Positions 25,145-33,484 of a DNA stretch of 64,000 nucleotides are shown in pieces. This DNA is from Chloracidobacterium sp. (GTDB lineage Bacteria; Acidobacteriota; Blastocatellia; Pyrinomonadales; Pyrinomonadaceae). The notes under the pieces were generated by a model, which saw only the letters and a program-made list of their open reading frames with translations, was not told the DNA's origin and searched no databases. The position numbers were made by a program, and so were the translations under genes. The stretch's first letter is position 1. Each line of letters begins with the position of its first letter. The DNA lies in assembly GCA_016720705.1 (NCBI GenBank), contig JADKKB010000001.1, positions 310,001 to 374,000 on the forward strand, written 5' to 3'.

Positions 25145-25882
25145 CTATTCGATCGAATCGACCTCGGAAAACAGATCCGAAAGCCTAAGTGAATCATCAG
25201 CATCATCGTCATTACCGCTAAGAGTTGGTCGCGATTCCGGACGATAGCTTCGGACAAGTTTTGCTTGCACCGTAACAGTCGGATTATTCGTTACGCGGGT
25301 TACGTGAGCAGATTGCCTGGATATTTGTGAGCCGGAAACCTTGACCGCCGTCTCGGCACTAACCGCTCTTTTCGCCGGCACGACTGCGATGTCCTTGGCG
25401 GCGGAAGGTGTTTCATCCGGTGCCGGTGATCTAGCCGATACTGCTGCATCTGGTGAAACGATCCGCTTTGTATTGGCAGCAATCTCCGAGTTGCCGTTGT
25501 TCAATCCAGAGAACGCGAATACTCCAATGCCTATCAATACTGCAATGGTACCAAATGCTGCTGCTGCCGTTTGCCAGACCGGAAAACGGGGTACAGAAAA
25601 GGTCTTTTTCAATCGTGCGATTAGACCCTCTGACGCAATTACCGGGTTGTCATATGGAATAACAAAATTTGGTGTCGGAATTGATGCAAACTCCACTTGA
25701 TTCCATTCGTAAACCGAAAAACGAGCTTCCGCGATCGCCGCCAGTTCATCCGTACATATACCGCAGTCGACGATGTGAAGTTCAAATCTCTCACGCTCGA
25801 CCGCCGCCGATTCGCCGTAAATGTAGGGAACGATCTCGGCGACCCGTTCACAATTAATAACTTGAATTGTGCTATCTAACAT
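25145..25882 (-). CDS. Zinc-type anti-sigma factor, single-pass membrane protein
   Basis: About 245 residues from the ATG at 25882, which has GAGG upstream; it follows the sigma factor stop by 17 bases. The cytoplasmic domain carries His36-x3-Cys40-x2-Cys43, the core of the zinc-binding anti-sigma motif, and one membrane helix spans about 103-126. The periplasmic part is Ala/Ser/Val-rich and disordered, ending in an acidic DDDADDSLRLSDLF stretch. It would hold the adjacent ECF sigma factor inactive until an envelope signal arrives. Confidence 0.8.
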   Translation of the reverse strand: MLDSTIQVINCERVAEIVPYIYGESAAVERERFELHIVDCGICTDELAAIAEARFSVYEWNQVEFASIPTPNFVIPYDNPVIASEGLIARLKKTFSVPRFPVWQTAAAAFGTIAVLIGIGVFAFSGLNNGNSEIAANTKRIVSPDAAVSARSPAPDETPSAAKDIAVVPAKRAVSAETAVKVSGSQISRQSAHVTRVTNNPTVTVQAKLVRSYRPESRPTLSGNDDDADDSLRLSDLFSEVDSIE

Positions 25883-25899
25883 ATATTTACCTCGAGCGA

Positions 25900-26478
25900 T
25901 CACGATACTTCCAACGGCGTCCTCTCCAACTTCATCTTTAACTGCTTGAGTGCGGTGTAAAGCCGGCTTTTAACCGTACTGAGCGGCACCTCAAGCGTTT
26001 CAGAAATTTCCTGGAAGGTCATCTCCTCAAATTCCTTCATAACAACGATCTGGCGAAGATCGCCCGGCAGTGCTCCGACGGCGGCCCGGACTAATGTTAG
26101 GCGTTCGACCTTTTCTGCCTCGTTTGCCGGAGAATACTTTGCCGCTGCGACAAATACTCGATCCTCAGAACCGTCTTCGTCGTCTAAAAATTCCTCACTT
26201 CGCGAACGCGCCTTTCGTTTCGTGGTCAAGCACTGGTTCACTGCAATTCGATGCAACCACGAGGAAACCTTGGCGTCGCCGCGAAAGTTCTTAAGATTTC
26301 GGTACGCCGCTATGAATGCCTCTTGGGCGGCATCGTGGGCCTCGTCCTCGCGACCGAGCATACCGAAACAGAGAGCGAATATCTTACGCTCCCAACGTCT
26401 CACGATCTCACCGAAGGCTTCGGGATTCTCCGAAACTGCCAGATCCACCAATTGCTCGTCCGATAGGTTAATCAACAT
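25900..26478 (-). CDS. ECF-type RNA polymerase sigma factor
   Basis: 192 residues, sigma-70 group 4. Region 2 (about 20-90) includes DEAHDAAQEAFIAAYRNL and KVSSWLHRIAVNQCL; region 4 (about 130-180) has MTFQEISETLEVPLSTVKSR, the helix-turn-helix that reads the -35 element. It is followed by its likely anti-sigma factor and a Spy/CpxP-like protein, forming an envelope-stress module on the minus strand. Confidence 0.92.
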   Translation of the reverse strand: MLINLSDEQLVDLAVSENPEAFGEIVRRWERKIFALCFGMLGREDEAHDAAQEAFIAAYRNLKNFRGDAKVSSWLHRIAVNQCLTTKRKARSRSEEFLDDEDGSEDRVFVAAAKYSPANEAEKVERLTLVRAAVGALPGDLRQIVVMKEFEEMTFQEISETLEVPLSTVKSRLYTALKQLKMKLERTPLEVS

Positions 26479-26656
26479 CCGTCAGCTTAAACGTCTAGCC
26501 CTATACGAAAATATAACAGTACATTAAGCCCGTCACCCAACAAGGGCTCAAGTGTTTAGATGAATACAATCCCGGGAAAGTCGGAAAATATTGAGTAGCG
26601 GAGCGGAATCCTATCCCTTCAACCGCCCCGCGGCATTTTAGTCACCCTCTCTTCAC

Positions 26657-26681
26657 CGTTCGCACCGAACGATGCTATCAT
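26657..26681 (+). promoter_or_regulatory. Palindrome and -10-like box before the DUF2235-like gene
   Basis: CGTTCG (26657-26662) and CGAACG (26666-26671) form a perfect palindrome with a 3-base centre, next to TATCAT (26676-26681), a possible -10, 36 bases before the start codon. Could be an operator; the evidence is position and symmetry only. Confidence 0.3.
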
Positions 26682-26716
26682 CTACCTCAGCCCATCATTT
26701 TAGGGAGATTTACGCT

Positions 26717-27403
26717 ATGGGAATTCTTGTAGGTATCGACGGAACGGGAAGTGCAATGATGCACGGAGCTAGTCGCAACGCGGCTTACGACGTGGCATTT
26801 GCCGATAGTTTTGTCCGGCGGCTATGTAATGGCGGCGGCCCGCACGCCAAGTATTTTCGCGGCCCGGTCGCTCTCGGCGGTGGACTGCTTGACGCGATCA
26901 ACGGAGGCTTTAACCACATACTAAGTATGAAAGCCGCAGGCGTCAAGGCTCCGGTCCTGTTGACCGGTTACAGTCGCGGTGCCGCGGGCGTCACAGCACT
27001 TGCGAAAAAGTTAAAGGGCGTGGATATTTCCGTCAGAGCTCTACTGCTGTTCGACTGCGTCGACCGGCATCTCTTTATTGACTCTGAGGTCATCCCGAAC
27101 AACGTCGAGTATGTCTTTCACGTTGTACGCGACCCCGACGCCAGTTCCCGCGAGAGTTTCGGCAACGATGCTATGCGTTACCGACCGCCGACAGTGTTTC
27201 CGACTGCCTACAAATTTATGTGTACGCACGGCGGAATGGGCGGTTGTCCGTGGACGCCGGGCGAAGATGAAACAATGACTTCCTTCATCGACGAGGGCGG
27301 CTACGACGGTATGACAAAGGTGACGTATAAGCAGGACGCATACGTTTCGGGTCAGATATGGCGATTCGTGCAGCCTTTTGTCCAAGTTCACGGTTTTGTG
27401 TGA
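26717..27403 (+). CDS. DUF2235-like alpha/beta hydrolase
   Basis: 228 residues from the ATG at 26717, which has AGGGAG upstream. The N-terminal GIDGTGS resembles the DGTxN start of DUF2235 proteins, residues 84-88 GYSRG form a nucleophile elbow with Ser86, Asp113 lies in LFDCVD, and His171 in THGGMGG could complete a triad. DUF2235 includes phospholipase effectors of type VI secretion, but no secretion gene, immunity gene or lipoprotein is adjacent here. It is a single-gene unit with its own terminator. A cytosolic lipase or esterase is the modest reading. Confidence 0.65.
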   Translation: MGILVGIDGTGSAMMHGASRNAAYDVAFADSFVRRLCNGGGPHAKYFRGPVALGGGLLDAINGGFNHILSMKAAGVKAPVLLTGYSRGAAGVTALAKKLKGVDISVRALLLFDCVDRHLFIDSEVIPNNVEYVFHVVRDPDASSRESFGNDAMRYRPPTVFPTAYKFMCTHGGMGGCPWTPGEDETMTSFIDEGGYDGMTKVTYKQDAYVSGQIWRFVQPFVQVHGFV

Positions 27404-27466
27404 TCACCGGTGTGCCGAAAATTACCCAGTTTTCAAAGATCTAAAGTAGCTAACACTATTTTTGCA

Positions 27467-27497
27467 CGGACCAGGAACGACGTTCCGGTCCGTTTTT
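27467..27497 (+). terminator. Terminator after the DUF2235-like gene
   Basis: CGGACC-A-GGAAC pairs with GTTCCGGTCCG across a 4-base loop with one bulged base, followed by TTTTT. A strong intrinsic terminator. Confidence 0.85.
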
Positions 27498-27536
27498 CTT
27501 GTGTACGGCGGCGGATTTCGCCTCTCACCCGCGACC

Positions 27537-27627
27537 TTGTCCCACAAATAGTTAAAGTGGGACAAAAGGCGGGACAAGTTAAACTATTGAAATAACGCAC
27601 GATATCGGTTTTGTCCCACTGTCCCAC
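27537..27627 (+). repeat. Cluster of GTCCCAC repeats and inverted repeats
   Basis: Within the 328-base gap 27404-27731, TTGTCCCAC (27537-27545) and GTGGGACAA (27557-27565) form a perfect 9-bp inverted pair around an 11-base spacer. A further GCGGGAC follows at 27570-27576 and two more GTCCCAC copies at 27613-27619 and 27621-27627. Five occurrences in 90 bases suggest a protein-binding array. Confidence 0.6.
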
Positions 27628-27651
27628 GCATTTTTATTGGCTGTCCTATCT

Positions 27652-27691
27652 GTGCAACACCTTGCATTGAGTGCAACATTTAGTATATACT
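27652..27691 (+). promoter_or_regulatory. Promoter with flanking GTGCAACA direct repeats
   Basis: TTGCAT (27662-27667), an 18-base spacer and TATACT (27686-27691) form a plausible promoter 40 bases before the ATPase start. GTGCAACA occurs at 27652-27659 and again at 27671-27678, 19 bases apart, overlapping the promoter as an operator would. Confidence 0.4.
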
Positions 27692-27731
27692 TTTTCACAG
27701 ACGTGTCAATAGATTTTTCCGGGAGCCCACA

Positions 27732-29198
27732 ATGACGATATCCGCAACTTTAGCCGCAAACCCAACAACCGAACACTCCGGCGTATTCGTGATCAAGAAC
27801 GCCAACGTATGGAAAGACGATCCGGCCGCGAGACCCAAACCCGTGCAATTGTTTGAGGATTTCTGGTTTGAGGGTGAAATGGCTCTTTTATTTGGGGTGT
27901 CGGGCAAAACAACGCTCGCGGTGCAGATCGCCGAATCGATAGCTAGCGGTCGTATCATAGAGACTGCGGTGATGACAGCGGAGGCTCAACCCGTTCTTTA
28001 CCTGGACTTATGTCTAAGCGAAAAGCAGTTCGGGCTTCGCTATACGGCGGATCTCGAAATGGAAACGGACGTTGCACCGTCTGATGACTATGAATTTTCG
28101 CCTAACTTCAAACGGGTCGAGATGACTGCGGACACCACGATCCGCACTGCCGACGATTGCGACAAATTTGGACAGGGAATAGAGTGGTTGGTCGAGAAGA
28201 CCGGGGCAAAGGTGCTGATCATAGACAATATCACCGCATTTCGCTATTCAAGCGGTGGTACGATCGGCGAACTAATGCTTCTGCGTGAGCTGAATCGTCT
28301 AAAACGTGATCTGGGGCTGTCGATACTGGTGATCGTTAACAACGAGATCGGGAATGCGGGCCGCGCTCTGAATGTTTCAGACCTAGGGCCGTCGAGGATA
28401 CTTGCGAATTTCGTCGATTCCGTTTTTGCCATCGGCAACAGTGGCAATGATGGGCCGTTCCGGTACCTCAAGCATTTGCGTGCTCGTGGAACCGAGGTGA
28501 CGTTTGGCGGCGATCACACGCCGACATTCCGTTTGTGTAAGCTCGACGGCAATTTTCTCGGGTTCGAATTTATTGACTTTTTTGACGAATACACGCAGTT
28601 AAACGGATTTGGGAACGGTATTTCCAAACAAAATCTGAGGGAGGTTTTTGCCTTGAGGGACGAGAACTACACGATCCGGGCGATCGCCGAGGACCTCGAG
28701 ATCTCGAAGTCAAAAGTCCATCGTCTGCTGCAAATGAAGCGACCCGCCGAGCCAAAACCGCCGCCGCCGCCCGTCGAACCCGAGCCGGTGTGGAGGTCGA
28801 CGCCCGAAGCGTATCCCGGCGAACGTACCGACGCGTATCTAAAGAGCATCGGCCTCAAACCAACCTGGAAGATCGAGCACGAGGCAAAGCTTGCAGCTGA
28901 GGCAGCTGCCCGCGAGCCGACTTTTGACGAGTTCGAAAATGATATCGGAACAAAACCCGAGTCCGGTTCGGACCCGTTGCCGCCCGTTGGCACTGCGGGC
29001 GATATTGCGGCTATTACGTCCGCCGATCCGAGATTCGGCTTAAAGACCGCTATCGACGGCTACGGTGAAAAGATTTACGTCGAAAAGGAAGACGAACGCG
29101 GCAAACCGGTCATCTGGTACAAAACCGAACGGAACCGGACATACAGACGAGAGCGAACGCCGACCGGAATCCTCGCCGAAACGGTCGATACTTCGTGA
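27732..29198 (+). CDS. RecA-fold AAA ATPase with shortened P-loop and HTH
   Basis: 488 residues. The N-terminal half resembles AAA_25/RepA-like RecA-fold ATPases of plasmids and phages: FWFEGEMALLF leads into GVSGKTTLAVQIAESI at residues 55-70. The usual GxxxxGK(S/T) is here G-V-S-G-K-T-T, two residues short, which could weaken ATP binding. VLIIDNITAF (about 163) is a good Walker B. Residues about 300-335 form a helix-turn-helix (DLEISKSKVHRLLQ), followed by a Pro-rich linker and a charged C-terminal region without a known domain. GGGAG precedes the ATG. It is preceded by repeat arrays and looks like accessory DNA; replication or partner genes are not seen. Confidence 0.72.
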   Translation: MTISATLAANPTTEHSGVFVIKNANVWKDDPAARPKPVQLFEDFWFEGEMALLFGVSGKTTLAVQIAESIASGRIIETAVMTAEAQPVLYLDLCLSEKQFGLRYTADLEMETDVAPSDDYEFSPNFKRVEMTADTTIRTADDCDKFGQGIEWLVEKTGAKVLIIDNITAFRYSSGGTIGELMLLRELNRLKRDLGLSILVIVNNEIGNAGRALNVSDLGPSRILANFVDSVFAIGNSGNDGPFRYLKHLRARGTEVTFGGDHTPTFRLCKLDGNFLGFEFIDFFDEYTQLNGFGNGISKQNLREVFALRDENYTIRAIAEDLEISKSKVHRLLQMKRPAEPKPPPPPVEPEPVWRSTPEAYPGERTDAYLKSIGLKPTWKIEHEAKLAAEAAAREPTFDEFENDIGTKPESGSDPLPPVGTAGDIAAITSADPRFGLKTAIDGYGEKIYVEKEDERGKPVIWYKTERNRTYRRERTPTGILAETVDTS

Positions 29199-29293
29199 TC
29201 GATGTGAACAAGTCCGCGACTTCGTTACAAATCGTTTCTTCGAGATATTGACGGCTCGGACGGGCGGGGCTCAAACCTCACCTTTTATCCGTT

Positions 29294-30784
29294 TTAATAC
29301 GCTCTTGCAAATACCACGCGTTTGGACGACGGATTGCCGGAAAAGACGCATTCTCCCGACTCCTCGGCGGCATCCAGAGGGATGCAGCGGATGGTTGCCT
29401 TGGTTTCGTCTTTGATCTTTTCTTCGGTTTCCGCGGTTCCGTCCCAATGGGCGAGAATGAATCCGCCCTTTTCGATCTGGTCTTTGAATTGGCCCCAAGT
29501 ATCGACGGAGTGCGTGTTTTCCTCGCGGAAGGCAAGGGCTTTTTGAAAGATGTTGGCCTGGATCTCGTCGAGGAGATCGGTGATATATTTGACAAATTCG
29601 GCGTGCGAAGTGTCCGACAAACTTAAGTTTGTCGAGCTCTTGGCCAGAGTATCGCGTCGGGCAACCTCGACAGTGCCGGCCTCGATATCGCGCATACCGA
29701 TCGCGAGACGGACGGGAACGCCCTTGAGTTCGTACTCGGCGAACTTCCAGCCGGAACGCTGGTTGTCGTTGTCGTCAAATTTGACCGACACGCCGGCGGC
29801 ACGGAGTTGATCCAGCAATGGCTCGATCTTTTCGGTGATCGTCGCGAGATCCTCCGGATTGCGGTAGATCGGGATAATTACGACCTGGATCGGTGCGAGT
29901 TTGGGCGGCAGGACGAGTCCCTGATCGTCCGAATGGGCCATTATCAGTGCTCCCATCAGACGGGTCGAAACGCCCCAGCTCGTCGCCCAAGCGAATTCCT
30001 GCTGATTCTCTTTGTTGACGAACTTTACGTCAAAAGCCTTGGCAAAATTCTGCCCGAGGAAATGCGATGTGCCGGATTGCAAAGCCTTGCCGTCCTGCAT
30101 CAGTGCCTCGATACAATATGTCTCGATCGCACCGGCAAATCGCTCATTTGGCGATTTGAGGCCTTTGAGCACGGGTACGCCGATCCATTCTTCGGCAAAT
30201 GTCGCGTAAACGCCGAGCATCCGTTCGGTTTCCTCGATGGCCTCGGCCTCGGTCGCGTGCGCCGTGTGGCCCTCTTGCCATAAAAACTCGGTCGTGCGTA
30301 AAAACAAACGCGTACGCATCTCCCAACGCACGATATTGCACCACTGATTGATAAGCAGCGGCAGATCGCGCCACGACTGTATCCAATTTTTATAGGTATT
30401 CCAGATGACCGCCTCCGACGTGGGGCGAATGATCAGTTCCTCTTCGAGTTTGGCGTTCGGGTCAACCATTAGGCCGCCGTTCGGATCGGCTTTCAGGCGA
30501 TAATGGGTGACGACCGCACATTCCTTTGCAAATCCCTCAGCGTGTTCCTCTTCTTTTTCGAGAAACGATTTAGGCACAAAAAGAGGGAAATATGCATTCT
30601 GGTGGCCGGTCGCCTTGAACATATCGTCCAGAGCCCGCTGCATCTTTTCCCAGATCGCGTAACCGTAAGGTTTGATCACCATACAACCGCGAACAGCGGA
30701 GTTTTCGGCCAGGTCGGCGCGCTTTACGATCTCGTTGTACCATTCCGAATAATTTTCGGATCTCTTAGGAAGTGCTTTGGACAT
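29294..30784 (-). CDS. proS: Prolyl-tRNA synthetase (archaeal/eukaryote-like type)
   Basis: Charges tRNA-Pro with proline. The ATG at 30784 gives 496 residues and fits the family start (MSKALPKRSENYSEWYNEI); an upstream ATG at 30832 would add 16 residues. Class II motifs: VRGCMVIKPYGYAIWE near residue 32, RPTSEAVIWNTY near 120 (motif 2 region), TRLFLRTTEFLWQEGHTAH near 155 and the anticodon-binding domain after about 290 with VVIIPIY. It lacks the long editing insertion of the E. coli type and has the short form with a C-terminal zinc-like domain. Ends in the conserved FARAY. Confidence 0.95.
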   Translation of the reverse strand: MSKALPKRSENYSEWYNEIVKRADLAENSAVRGCMVIKPYGYAIWEKMQRALDDMFKATGHQNAYFPLFVPKSFLEKEEEHAEGFAKECAVVTHYRLKADPNGGLMVDPNAKLEEELIIRPTSEAVIWNTYKNWIQSWRDLPLLINQWCNIVRWEMRTRLFLRTTEFLWQEGHTAHATEAEAIEETERMLGVYATFAEEWIGVPVLKGLKSPNERFAGAIETYCIEALMQDGKALQSGTSHFLGQNFAKAFDVKFVNKENQQEFAWATSWGVSTRLMGALIMAHSDDQGLVLPPKLAPIQVVIIPIYRNPEDLATITEKIEPLLDQLRAAGVSVKFDDNDNQRSGWKFAEYELKGVPVRLAIGMRDIEAGTVEVARRDTLAKSSTNLSLSDTSHAEFVKYITDLLDEIQANIFQKALAFREENTHSVDTWGQFKDQIEKGGFILAHWDGTAETEEKIKDETKATIRCIPLDAAEESGECVFSGNPSSKRVVFARAY

Positions 30785-30931
30785 ATCTTTTGGTGCCGCC
30801 GAGAGCCATTGTGCTCCGGGCGTGAATTCCAAATGATACGAGAAAAATCATTGATAGACAATGTGATTAGTTTGGCAAAGAGGTCGCCGCGGCGTTTGTT
30901 CTTTTCTGCAGTGTGATAAAATGCCGTTTTT

Positions 30932-32110
30932 ATGAGCGACTTTAAGTTAGATTTTCACGACACAGAGACAGCCTTCGCTGACAAGTCGAATGCTGAACTG
31001 AAGGAAAAGCATCGGCTGTTTCGAATGCTCAATTCGCCGTTCCTTAACTCGATCGGCACCGGCATCACCAAGTTTGCTTTGGCGATCGGCCTGCCGGTCG
31101 AGGGCTTGATCAAAAACACCATTTTTGAACAATTTTGCGGCGGTGAAACTATCGAAGAGTGCGATACAGCGATAAAACGCCTTGGGAGCGCCGGGATCGG
31201 AACAATTCTGGACTATTCCGTGGAAGGCAAGGCAACGGAAGAGGATTTTGATCGAACGAAGGACGAGATCATCAAGACCATCGACCGTGCCAAAAACGAC
31301 CCTACGATCCCGTTTTCGGTTTTTAAGGTAACCGGCATCGCTCCGCTAGGTACGCTTGAACGTATGAGCAGTAAGAAGAAGCTCGACGCAAAAAGCCAGG
31401 CTAAATGCGAGCGGATACATAATCGTGTACTTGAGATCTGCGAGCACGCATACGACTCAGGCAAGCCCATATTCATCGATGCCGAAGACTCGTGGATCCA
31501 GGATGCCATCGACCGTCTGGCGACCGAGATGATGGAGCGCTTCAATCAGGAGCGGGCGATCGTATTTAATACGTTGCAGCTTTACCGAAAGGATCGGTTG
31601 GAGTTTCTAAAAGAATCTCGGCGTGCGGCAAGTGCGAACGGTTATTTTTTGGGCGTCAAACTTGTTCGAGGCGCCTATATGGAAAAGGAACGTGCCCGGG
31701 CTGAGGAGATGGGCTATCCCTCACCCATTCACGAAACCAAAGCGGGAACTGACGCAGATTTTGACGAGGCTATCGAATATTGTCTGAAGCATCACGAAAC
31801 AGTAGCGTTTGTTGCCGGCACGCATAACGAGGAGAGTACACAGAAGTTGGCTCGTCGGATGCACGAGCTCGGCATACCGCCGGATCATCCGAATGTATAT
31901 TTTTCGCAGCTTTACGGTATGGGCGACTCGCTCTCCTACGTTTTGGCTAAAAATAAATACAATGTCTCGAAATACGTGCCGTACGGCCCGGTCACGGATG
32001 CAGTGCCCTATCTGATCCGCCGTGCAGAGGAGAATTCATCTGTTGCAGGCCACGTCAACCGCGAGGTCGAGTCCATCGAAAAAGAACTAAAACGTCGAAA
32101 ATTGGGCTAA
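30932..32110 (+). CDS. Proline dehydrogenase
   Basis: FAD-dependent oxidation of proline to pyrroline-5-carboxylate, first step of proline catabolism. 392 residues with a TIM-barrel core: TILDYSVEGK near 91, PIFIDAEDSWIQDAID near 170, VKLVRGAYMEKER near 230, FVAGTHNEES near 289 and YGPVTDAVPYLIRRAEEN near 350, the proline/FAD-site signature. It is a stand-alone enzyme (not the PutA fusion). The partner P5C dehydrogenase is not in this window. It is divergent from proS, putting proline charging and breakdown side by side. Confidence 0.9.
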   Translation: MSDFKLDFHDTETAFADKSNAELKEKHRLFRMLNSPFLNSIGTGITKFALAIGLPVEGLIKNTIFEQFCGGETIEECDTAIKRLGSAGIGTILDYSVEGKATEEDFDRTKDEIIKTIDRAKNDPTIPFSVFKVTGIAPLGTLERMSSKKKLDAKSQAKCERIHNRVLEICEHAYDSGKPIFIDAEDSWIQDAIDRLATEMMERFNQERAIVFNTLQLYRKDRLEFLKESRRAASANGYFLGVKLVRGAYMEKERARAEEMGYPSPIHETKAGTDADFDEAIEYCLKHHETVAFVAGTHNEESTQKLARRMHELGIPPDHPNVYFSQLYGMGDSLSYVLAKNKYNVSKYVPYGPVTDAVPYLIRRAEENSSVAGHVNREVESIEKELKRRKLG

Positions 32111-32142
32111 AGGTTTGTTTAGACCGAATACTTTCTCTACGA

Positions 32143-32646
32143 ATGGCATCTATGTTTTGTCCGAAATGCGGCACCGCCGACCAAACGCCGGAAACATTCT
32201 GCCGCCAATGTGGTGGATTCCTGCCTGACTTTACAAAACCGGTCAAAAAGTCCCAAACCCCGCAAGATCACGTTAGGGCCAATCTATTCCTAAATGCGCT
32301 CACCATTGCCGTCAGTTTTACGCTGGCGATCCTTCTCTTTACTATTTTGGCGTTTAAGCCGGACACCCACCCGTTGATCCACTTGACGGTCGGATTATTG
32401 ATCGCGATGGGTTTCTGGCACACGCAGACGCTCTGGCGTTCGATACTTTTGAGGCGGCATTTCAAGCGGGAAGTCAGAGCGACGGATATCCCCCGCGAAT
32501 TGGATACAAACTCCTCCGCCGACGCTCATCAATTAAGCGAACCTGATTTTGAAAACTTCGTCCCCGCGAGTGTGACCGATCGCACGACCCGATCACTGGA
32601 TAAGGTCGAAATCAAATCACCGCAATCCCAAGACCAGTCTGACTGA
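32143..32646 (+). CDS. Zinc-ribbon protein with two membrane helices
   Basis: 167 residues (or 164 if the ATG at 32152 is used). CPKCGTADQTPETFCRQCGG near residue 6-25 is a four-Cys zinc ribbon; two membrane helices span about 50-72 and 77-97; the C-terminus is hydrophilic. Such zinc-ribbon plus membrane-helix proteins are common and mostly uncharacterised. Its 3' end overlaps the convergent gene at 32617 by 30 bases. Confidence 0.7.
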   Translation: MASMFCPKCGTADQTPETFCRQCGGFLPDFTKPVKKSQTPQDHVRANLFLNALTIAVSFTLAILLFTILAFKPDTHPLIHLTVGLLIAMGFWHTQTLWRSILLRRHFKREVRATDIPRELDTNSSADAHQLSEPDFENFVPASVTDRTTRSLDKVEIKSPQSQDQSD

Positions 32647-32976
32647 CCGGTCCAAAACGCTTCGGCTGTCATCACTTTCCCACTGTAGAAAGGGAGATCT
32701 TTCGTCAAAAGTTAGTGGCGTATTTGATATGCGTGCCACCTGCGTGCTTTCGAACGCTCGGGTAGTAAGAGCGATGTGCGAATTGCTAACGGTAAGTCCG
32801 AGTGGGTTTGCGCAGGCCACCTCTGCCGATTCGACATCCGGAAACATTTCGTTATAGGCGGAAATATGCCACGTTTTATCCAAGCCCTCGCCGTGGACGG
32901 CAAGCACCCTCAGCACAGCGAAACCGGACTCAAGCTGAAAAACCAAAAAGTCACCGGGTTGAAAATTCTGTCCCAT
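32617..32976 (-). CDS. Hypothetical small beta-rich protein
   Basis: 119 residues from the ATG at 32976, not recognised. The start FQPGDFLVFQLESGFAVLRVLAV and WHISAYNEMFPD suggest a small beta barrel. It is divergent from the cytosine deaminase gene by 47 bases and overlaps the convergent zinc-ribbon gene by 30 bases at the 3' end. Kept because its codon pattern and sequence look protein-like; the opposing frame over the same bases does not. Confidence 0.55.
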   Translation of the reverse strand: MGQNFQPGDFLVFQLESGFAVLRVLAVHGEGLDKTWHISAYNEMFPDVESAEVACANPLGLTVSNSHIALTTRAFESTQVARISNTPLTFDERSPFLQWESDDSRSVLDRSVRLVLGLR

Positions 32977-33023
32977 AATAAAGCAGATTAGCATATCGCC
33001 CCGATTCTCGATAAAATTCAGGT

Positions 33024-33476
33024 ATGGGGATTTCGCCGGACTTTAATAAAATGCTCAACGTTGCCATAGAGGAAGCTCGCGAAGGTTTGGCAGAGGGCGG
33101 GGTTCCGATCGGTGCGGCTCTGTTTGACGCAGACGGCAATTTGCTTGGGCGCGGCCGAAACCGCCGCGTACAAGAAGGTGATCCGTCGGTCCACGCTGAA
33201 ACGGACGCATTCAGAAAGGCCGGGAGACAGCGTAATTACCACGATAAAATAATGGTTACGACACTGGCACCGTGCTGGTATTGTTCGGGGTTGGTCCGCC
33301 AGTTTAATATCGGCACCGTCATCATCGGCGAATCGCGGACATTTACGGGCGGCATCGAATGGCTGCGCGAAAATGGCGTCAATGTCATCGACCTTGATTC
33401 GGCTGAGTGCAAAGAGCTGCTCGGCCGTTTTATTGCCGCTCAGCCCGATATTTGGAATGAGGATATAGGCCTGTGA
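33024..33476 (+). CDS. Cytosine deaminase, yeast Fcy1-like
   Basis: 150-residue zinc deaminase of the CDA fold. The zinc site is His57-Ala-Glu59 and Cys84-x2-Cys87, matching His62, Glu64, Cys91 and Cys94 of yeast Fcy1. Other shared points are EGGVPIG near residue 24 and the C-terminal PDIWNEDIG, close to Fcy1's ending. It would convert cytosine to uracil in pyrimidine salvage; related nucleoside or guanine deaminases cannot be fully excluded. It lies 8 bases before the CoA-transferase gene, a pairing without obvious logic. Confidence 0.78.
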   Translation: MGISPDFNKMLNVAIEEAREGLAEGGVPIGAALFDADGNLLGRGRNRRVQEGDPSVHAETDAFRKAGRQRNYHDKIMVTTLAPCWYCSGLVRQFNIGTVIIGESRTFTGGIEWLRENGVNVIDLDSAECKELLGRFIAAQPDIWNEDIGL

Positions 33477-33484
33477 CGCCATAA

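Noticed and set aside
27732..29198. ATPase considered as a plasmid replication protein within an integrated plasmid
   Set aside because: Only one such gene and a repeat array are present; no relaxase, partition or integrase genes were seen, so the claim is too strong.
30503..30916. 137-codon plus-strand frame opposite the 5' end of proS
   Set aside because: Antisense to prolyl-tRNA synthetase motif 1; the proS frame is beyond doubt.
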